Assembly: GCA_037962975.1 (NCBI GenBank)
Contig: CM075676.1
Coordinates: forward strand, 43,191,501-43,255,500
DNA from: Clitoria ternatea
Lineage: Eukaryota > Streptophyta > Magnoliopsida > Fabales > Fabaceae
Length of the DNA: 64,000 nucleotides
Direction of reading: 5' to 3'
Below are positions 59,150-64,000 of this stretch, one piece after another. The translations under genes were made by a program, and so were the position numbers. The notes below the pieces were generated by a model, which searched no databases, had not been told where the DNA came from, and saw nothing but the letters and a program-made list of their open reading frames with translations. Positions within the stretch are counted from its first letter, which is position 1. Each line of letters opens with the position of its first letter.

Positions 59150-59860
59150 GTATGGGCTTGAGAGGAACTGGACAGTGTGATGAGAGAAAGAGGACTGAAC
59201 GGTGTGGTGTGGATTTAAGGGGGTTGGACGGTGTTGGGGATTTAAGGAGGAGCTGGACAACGTTGTCGTTTAGGAAGGGTCGGTGCTGGAAAGTTGAGGA
59301 GCAGGTCGGTTTTGGGGTTTAAGGAGGACGGTAGAAGAGGTGCTGGGACGGTGTTGGTCTGAGGAAGAGAAGGACAGTTGGTATGGGTTTTAAGGAAAGG
59401 GTCGGTGCTGGAAAGTTGAGGAGCAGGTCGGTTTTGGGGTTTAAGAAGGACGGTGTGGAGAGGTGCTAGGACGACGTTAGGGAGCAGGTCGGTTGGTGAG
59501 GAGAAAGGGACTGTTGGGTCGAAAAAGAGAGGGGACAGTGTTGGGAGAGGAGAAGGACAGTGTGGGTTTGGGGGCTGTACGGTGGATGAGAGGGAGGATA
59601 GGACGGAGGGGAATGTGTTGGGACGGTGTTGGGTGGATAAAGGGTGGTGTTATTTTGAGGGGGACGGTTGGAAGGAGAAGGAGAGGACGGTGTGGTGAGG
59701 TGGAAAGGGACTGTGTGGAGGGAAGAGTAAGGACGGTGTTTTAGGGAGGAGAAAGGGATTGGACGGTTGGGAGGATTTGAAGGAGGACAGTATGGAGAGA
59801 GCGAGGGGTGCTGGTCGGTGTGGTTTTGAAGGGAGGAGAGGACGGAGGGGAGTGTGTTTA
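59150..59860. repeat. GGACGGTGT-rich block with a 122-bp duplication
   Basis: More than a dozen GGACGGTG-type motifs in 700 bp of G-rich sequence. A segment of about 80 bp (GTCGGTGCTGGAAAGTTGAG and onward) occurs at 59279 and again at 59401, 122 bp apart. Open frames here (59453-59744) are composition artefacts. Confidence 0.78.
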
Positions 59861-60646
59861 AAGGAAAAGTTTCAGAGTTCTCTCTCTAATGAATGCTTCC
59901 TCTTCCTCCAATGAAAGCTTCTTCCCCCTCTCTTCTCTTTCGTTGGGGTACTTATAGGAGTCCCAAAATGTGCATGATTGCTTGGACAGCCTGGCTCTTG
60001 ACAACCGAATGGAGGCTGGTGGGAATTTTTTATTGTTTCTTCCTTTGTCTTGTTGCCAGCCGCCCTTTGAAATTAGCAAATCAACTTGGACAGTGTGTTG
60101 GAAACAGCCTGGATCTTGACAAAGGAGGCTGGTGGGAATTCTTTATCATTTTCTTCCTTCGTCTGGTAGTGAGCCGCCTCCCATAATTCAAGGATCCACT
60201 TGGACAGTGGGAATCCAAATCAGCATGGTAGAAATCTGAGAGAGGATGACTCGGATTAGCCTCTCAGTCGGTATTCATCCAGAGTTGGAGTCAATTCCGA
60301 GAGGAATGAATGTTCTCCCATAGAAAACCGAATGGGAATTGATCTTCAAGTATAAAAGAAACGAGTGAGAATCCTTCTATAACAGACCGAGTGGGGATCA
60401 ATTTGAGAGGAATGAATGCTTTCCTAAGGAAGGCCGAGTGAAAGCTTTGCTCGGTGTTGCTCTGCTGGTCAGCGTTGAGTTGCTGTGAGGAGCTAGACGA
60501 GCAAAATAATTCTGGTTGAAACATTCAATCGGAAACGAGTGAAAAGTGACTCGGAAATGATTGAAAAGATGACTCGGAAATGGCTAAAAGGATGGCTCGG
60601 AAATGGTTTAAGTATGGCTCAGATTTGGGTGAAAAGTGACTCAGAA

Positions 60647-60761
60647 CTGGGTGACAGGGATGGCTCGGAACTGGGTGACAGGATGCCTTGGAGCTGGGTG
60701 ACAGGATGCCTTGGAGCTGGGTGACAGGATGCCTTGGAGCTGGGTGACAGGGATCAATCGG
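60647..60761. repeat. 23-bp tandem array
   Basis: Three identical copies of CTGGGTGACAGGATGCCTTG plus GAG at 60671, 60694 and 60717, with a variant unit at each side (60647 and 60740). Confidence 0.92.
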
Positions 60762-60779
60762 CCCTGATTTGAAGGATGA

Positions 60780-62100
60780 CTCACTCAGAACCGCCTAAAG
60801 AGTGTGACTCGGTGCTGACTGAAAAGTGGCTCACTCGGTGTTGACTGAAGAGTGGTTCCTATTCACGCTTGAGCGTGTTAAACTCGCTTGGGTGAGCACA
60901 TTCCAACAACTAACATTATGCCTCCCGCTTGAGTGAGACTCCTTCGCTTAAGCGAGATTATGGCCTCCAAGGTTCTCGCTCGAGCGTAACCAGAGTCGCT
61001 TGAGCGAAAGACCTTTGCTAAATCAGAATTGCTTCAATCAGAAGCACTCAATCGGAATTGTTTAAGTGATTCACTCGGAGATTGTTTGCTCGGATTTGCT
61101 TGGTAGTATCACGGTTTGAAGTACTCAATCGGAGTTGCTTCAATTGGAGGAGTTTTGCTCGGCAGTGCTTCTGCTTGAAGCATTCATTCGGCTCCTCTGC
61201 TTGATTCAGTCGATATTTCAGAATATTTTACTCGGCATCTCAGCACCATTCTTTCTTTGACTTAAGATAGATTCAATCCTGAAGTAAATTTCACTCAGAA
61301 ACACATCACTTGGATTGAATCACTCGGAGAAATTTTTGGTCGGATACATGGCTTGGGAATGAGTCAATCGGACGCATTCATTATCCTTGCCTTTCACTCA
61401 GAATTGTTTCATTTGTGCATCAACCCGCTCGGATGTACAATCGGGAGTCATCCTTGATTCTTCAATCAGAATGGAACTTTCAACTCAGCTCGGAATGTAC
61501 AATCGGACCACTCGGTGTATTCACTCGGGAATCGGACTTGCTTTTCATTCGGAATTTAGCCTCAATCGTCAATCAACCCATTCGGACTTACACACTCAGG
61601 AGTTGGTCTTTCTTTTCACTCAGAACTTTGGAGATTGATAGAATCTGGCCGGTAGAAGCGTTCTTTCCAGATCAGTGCTTTGCTTCGCTCGGAATGCACC
61701 TCTCGGAGATCTGTTCTTATTCAACAAGTGTTCTTTTGGAGTACAGAGTGTTTCTTCATTCAGAATCAACTCACTCGGGGATCTTTGATTCAGAAATAAT
61801 TCCTTTTACACTCGGACTGGCTTGAAAACATCTCCCACACTTGAAACTTACTCGAAAATGCCCTACCTGGAGACATACCACTCGGCCATGTCCCACTCAG
61901 AGACCCCTACTCAGAAATGATCATTCCGAGTCATTCTAATCGGAATTTCACTCGGAAATGGCTGACTCGGATATCTTACTCGGTAACAGCCATTTGTCAC
62001 TCGGAAATAGCCATTATTTACTCAGAAATAGCCATTTTTCATTCGGAAATTATCATTCTGAGCCATTCTACTCGGCAGATCATTCGGAAATGAAGCCCAG
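60780..62100. repeat. CTCGGAA-rich interspersed short-motif block
   Basis: The heptamer-like motif (A)CTCGGAA and its variants TCAATCGG and ACTCAGAA occur dozens of times at irregular 10-40 bp spacing on the + strand. Denser near-tandem runs such as TCACTCGGAAATAGCCATT lie at 61950-62060. No reading frame is conserved. Confidence 0.78.
60865..61010. repeat. Second cluster of the CGCTTGAGCG palindrome
   Basis: Variants in order: ACGCTTGAGCGT, ACTCGCTTGGGTGAG, CCCGCTTGAGTGAG, TTCGCTTAAGCGAG, TCTCGCTCGAGCGTA and GTCGCTTGAGCGAA. The core is the same as the cluster at 52850-53100. Confidence 0.8.
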
Positions 62101-62451
62101 TCCTCTCAGAATTCTTTCCATTTGGGTCGGACCGAAAGAGGTGTTCACAGATGCCCCTCTTTACTTCTTTTTCACAAGAGAAACATGAAGCATTCCGTGT
62201 TTTAGAAGTGAAAAGGAAGTAAAGATATGAACACCGATGTAGGGACCAAGTGGGACCTCTCGATAGGTATGGCGTCCGAGTTGTTATGACCTTTTCCTCT
62301 TTTCCACATCTGTCTCTCTCTCTTTTTTTCTTTTTCTCTCTTTTTTTTATTTTTTTTGTTTTTTTTGTTTTGTTTTTTTTCGAGTTCTGAATGAACCAGG
62401 AAAATTCTTTTAGTTAACAGGAGGTGAGAAGATCGGGATTGATCCCCGGTA

Positions 62452-62808
62452 GACTGGAAAGTAAAGGATTCCTACATAGGCGACTGGAAAATAAAGGGTG
62501 CCTGAATAGGCGACTAGAAAGTAAAGGGTGCCTGAATAGGCAAACGGAAAGTAAAGGGTGCCTGAATAGGCGAACGGAAAGTAAAGGGTGCCTGCATAGG
62601 CGAACGGAAAGTAAAGGGTGCCTGCATAGGCAAACAAAAAGTAAAGGGTGCCTGCATAGGCGAACGGAAGGTAAAGGGTGCCTAAATAGGCGAACGAAAA
62701 GTAAAGGGTGCCTGAATAGGCGAACGGAAAGTAAAGGGTGCCTGAATAGGCGAACGGAAAGGAAAGGGTGCCTGAATAGGCGAACGAAAAGGAAAGGGTG
62801 CCTGACCC
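62452..62808. repeat. 30-bp tandem array, eleven full units and a partial twelfth
   Basis: Unit landmarks are GAACGGAAAGTAAAGGGTGC then CTGAATAGGC, with units starting every 30 bp from 62452. Units differ by one to four bases. Because 30 is a multiple of three and the unit lacks stops in several frames, long open frames appear on both strands; they are not proteins. There are no unique spacers, so it is not a CRISPR array. Confidence 0.95.
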
Positions 62809-62886
62809 TTGGTTGACGGGAAATCCAAATATTGGGGGAGCTAACAGGACATCTCATCCGAATTAACTCACTAGACTTAAAGGCTC

Positions 62887-63180
62887 GGGGTGATGCCCCG
62901 GTTTGACATGACTGAAGGTTCTTAGGGAATTGTTCCCTGAATGAAAGAGAGTGATCCTGGGGTGATGTCCCAGTTTGACATGATTCGAAGGAACCTTAGG
63001 GAACTGCTCCTTGACTGAAAGAGAATGAACCTGGGGTGATGCCCCAGTTTGAGATGGTTTGGAGGAGCCTTGGGGAACCACCCCTTGACTAGAACAGAAG
63101 AAATCTGGGGAGATGCCCCAGTTTGAGTTGTTTGGGAAGTGTAGTTCCACTGGGGAAGAATTTGGTGATTCGGGGTACTG
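62887..63180. repeat. 74-bp array headed by a GGGGTGATGCCCC hairpin
   Basis: Units begin at 62887, 62959, 63033 and 63107 with GGGGTGATGCCCCAGTTTGA or close variants. In each, GGGG pairs with CCCC across a small loop. The rest of the unit has CCTTGACTGAAAGAGA-like sequence. Confidence 0.88.
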
Positions 63181-63219
63181 CTCCTGATTAAAAATGGAAA
63201 ATTTGGGGTCCATCGGGGA

Positions 63220-64000
63220 AGAGATCTTGAGAAGTGCCAGCTTTGGCGATCGATTCCACTGGGGAAGAGAATTTGAGAGATGCTGATTTTGGAGTTGAGC
63301 GGGAGACTTTAAAGATTGCCAACTTTGGCGATTAAGGAGAAAGAAACTTCGAAAGGTGCCAGCTTTGGAGATTGAAGAGGAGACTTTGAAAATTACCAAC
63401 CTTGATTAAGGAGGAGAGGATTGAGGATTGCCAACTTTGGCGATTAAGGAGGAAACCTTGAAAGGTGCCTGCTTGGGTGATGGAGGAAGAAACCTTGAAA
63501 GGTGCCAGCTTTGGCGATCATGGTTCCATTGCGGAATGTATGGCAGGTCTGCCGGAGGAGAAAATTCTGGGAAATGTCCCAGTTTGGGACATTTTAATGA
63601 GGGTAACTCCATTGGGGAAAGTGTCTTCCTATTGGGGAAGGATTGATGGTTCGAGGTACTGCCCCTTGATTGGGAAGGGAAAATCTGGGATCCACCTGGT
63701 ATGTGTGGATTTACTGAGAGAAGTGTGACGGTACCCTTTAGGGAGAGTTCTTCTAAGCCTTATTAGAAAAGTGTTCTTATTATTAGGGGGAAGAAGATGA
63801 TCTAAATTTTTGGCTCACCGGGAGAGAGTTTGGTGATTCTGCTAGGGGAGAGAATTTTGCTGGAAACTCTCCTTGGGCTTGGGAAGGGACACGCTTGACT
63901 GTCAGAATGTATGAGTAGATTCCTTGGAATGGAGTTTGAAAGGTGTCAGCTTTGGCAGTCGAGAAAAAGACTTCGAGAAGTGCCAACTTTGGCAATTTGG
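63220..64000. repeat. Degenerate array of GAAAGGTGCCAGCTTTGGCGAT units
   Basis: At least ten copies of TGCCARCTTTGGCGAT at irregular 40-110 bp spacing, mixed with TTCCAYTGGGGAAG boxes (about 63145, 63250, 63610, 63630). The core GCCAGCTTTGGC is a near-palindrome. The array continues past the window end. Confidence 0.82.

Larger units (their letters stand above)
58465..64000. mobile_element. Ogre/Tat-like element or its LTR, start only
   Basis: Begins TGTCGCGACCGGGATCGCGG. It has GGGAGTCGCCACCAAT at about 58534 and GGTGAGGAAGGTGTTAGCACC near 58634, sequences I recognise from the LTR start of Ogre-like Ty3/gypsy elements in eudicots. The remaining 5.4 kb is non-coding and made of successive tandem-repeat arrays, with a long pyrimidine tract near 62310-62385. 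Ogre-type LTRs can exceed 5 kb, so all of this may be one LTR. No gag, pol, primer site or right end falls in the window. Orientation is unproven. Confidence 0.6.

Noticed and set aside
62452..62808. CRISPR-like regular repeat
   Set aside because: Units abut without unique spacers and the sequence is from a plant nuclear genome.
62414..62857. Long open frames on both strands (147 and 130 codons)
   Set aside because: They are produced by the 30-bp array whose period is a multiple of three; the peptides are the repeat unit over and over with no known domain.

Overview
The window is gene-poor, AT-rich plant nuclear DNA built almost entirely from nested, decayed transposable elements. Plant origin is clear from the element families: Ty3/gypsy chromoviruses, a Tat/Ogre-type element, CACTA elements carrying a ULP1-like protease, a hAT with a BED/DUF659 transposase, L1-type LINEs and a Pack-MULE. 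A eudicot, perhaps a legume, is my guess, but it is weakly supported. I find no intact host gene, no rRNA or tRNA gene and no CRISPR array. The CRM-like element and the dense nesting suggest pericentromeric heterochromatin, which is an inference.

Layout, left half. 1-11747 is the right part of a CACTA element whose ULP1-like gene is split by a complete Tekay-like Ty3/gypsy element on the minus strand (1822-10879, duplicated target CACAC). 12886-16865 is a decayed Tat/Ogre-type gag-pol with a solo LTR inserted in it (14442-15918). 16868-25290 is a LINE relic split by a complete CRM-like element on the minus strand (17742-25115, duplicated target TTATA). More LINE pieces follow at 25291-25760 and 27050-27810. 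27811-32986 is mostly anonymous AT-rich sequence with a low-complexity block at 28.9-29.3 kb.

Layout, right half. 32995-40730 is a whole hAT element (8-bp duplication ATCACATC) with a non-autonomous CACTA (33845-36178, duplication TTA) and a probable Copia LTR nested in its transposase pseudogene. 40778-47870 is a long minus-strand LINE relic. It contains a Pack-MULE (41076-42278, 9-bp duplication AACACAGTT) with a captured WDR11-like fragment, and a CACTA remnant (44707-46195) of the same family as the CACTA inside the hAT. 47880-49990 is a nested inverted-repeat block with a solo LTR (48777-49575, duplication GCATC). 54360-58159 is the 3' end of a second Tekay-like element with its LTR. 58465 to the window end is the start of an Ogre-like element or LTR packed with tandem arrays.

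The insertions can be ordered by what interrupts what. The hAT, LINE, CACTA and Tat relics are older hosts. The Tekay-like and CRM-like elements, the small CACTA, the Pack-MULE and the solo LTRs are later insertions. Both complete LTR elements have LTR pairs about 1-2 percent different by eye but heavily damaged coding regions, so they may have been mobilised by proteins supplied in trans. I do not see a convincing new biological system; the best-supported unusual item is the Pack-MULE with a host-gene fragment.
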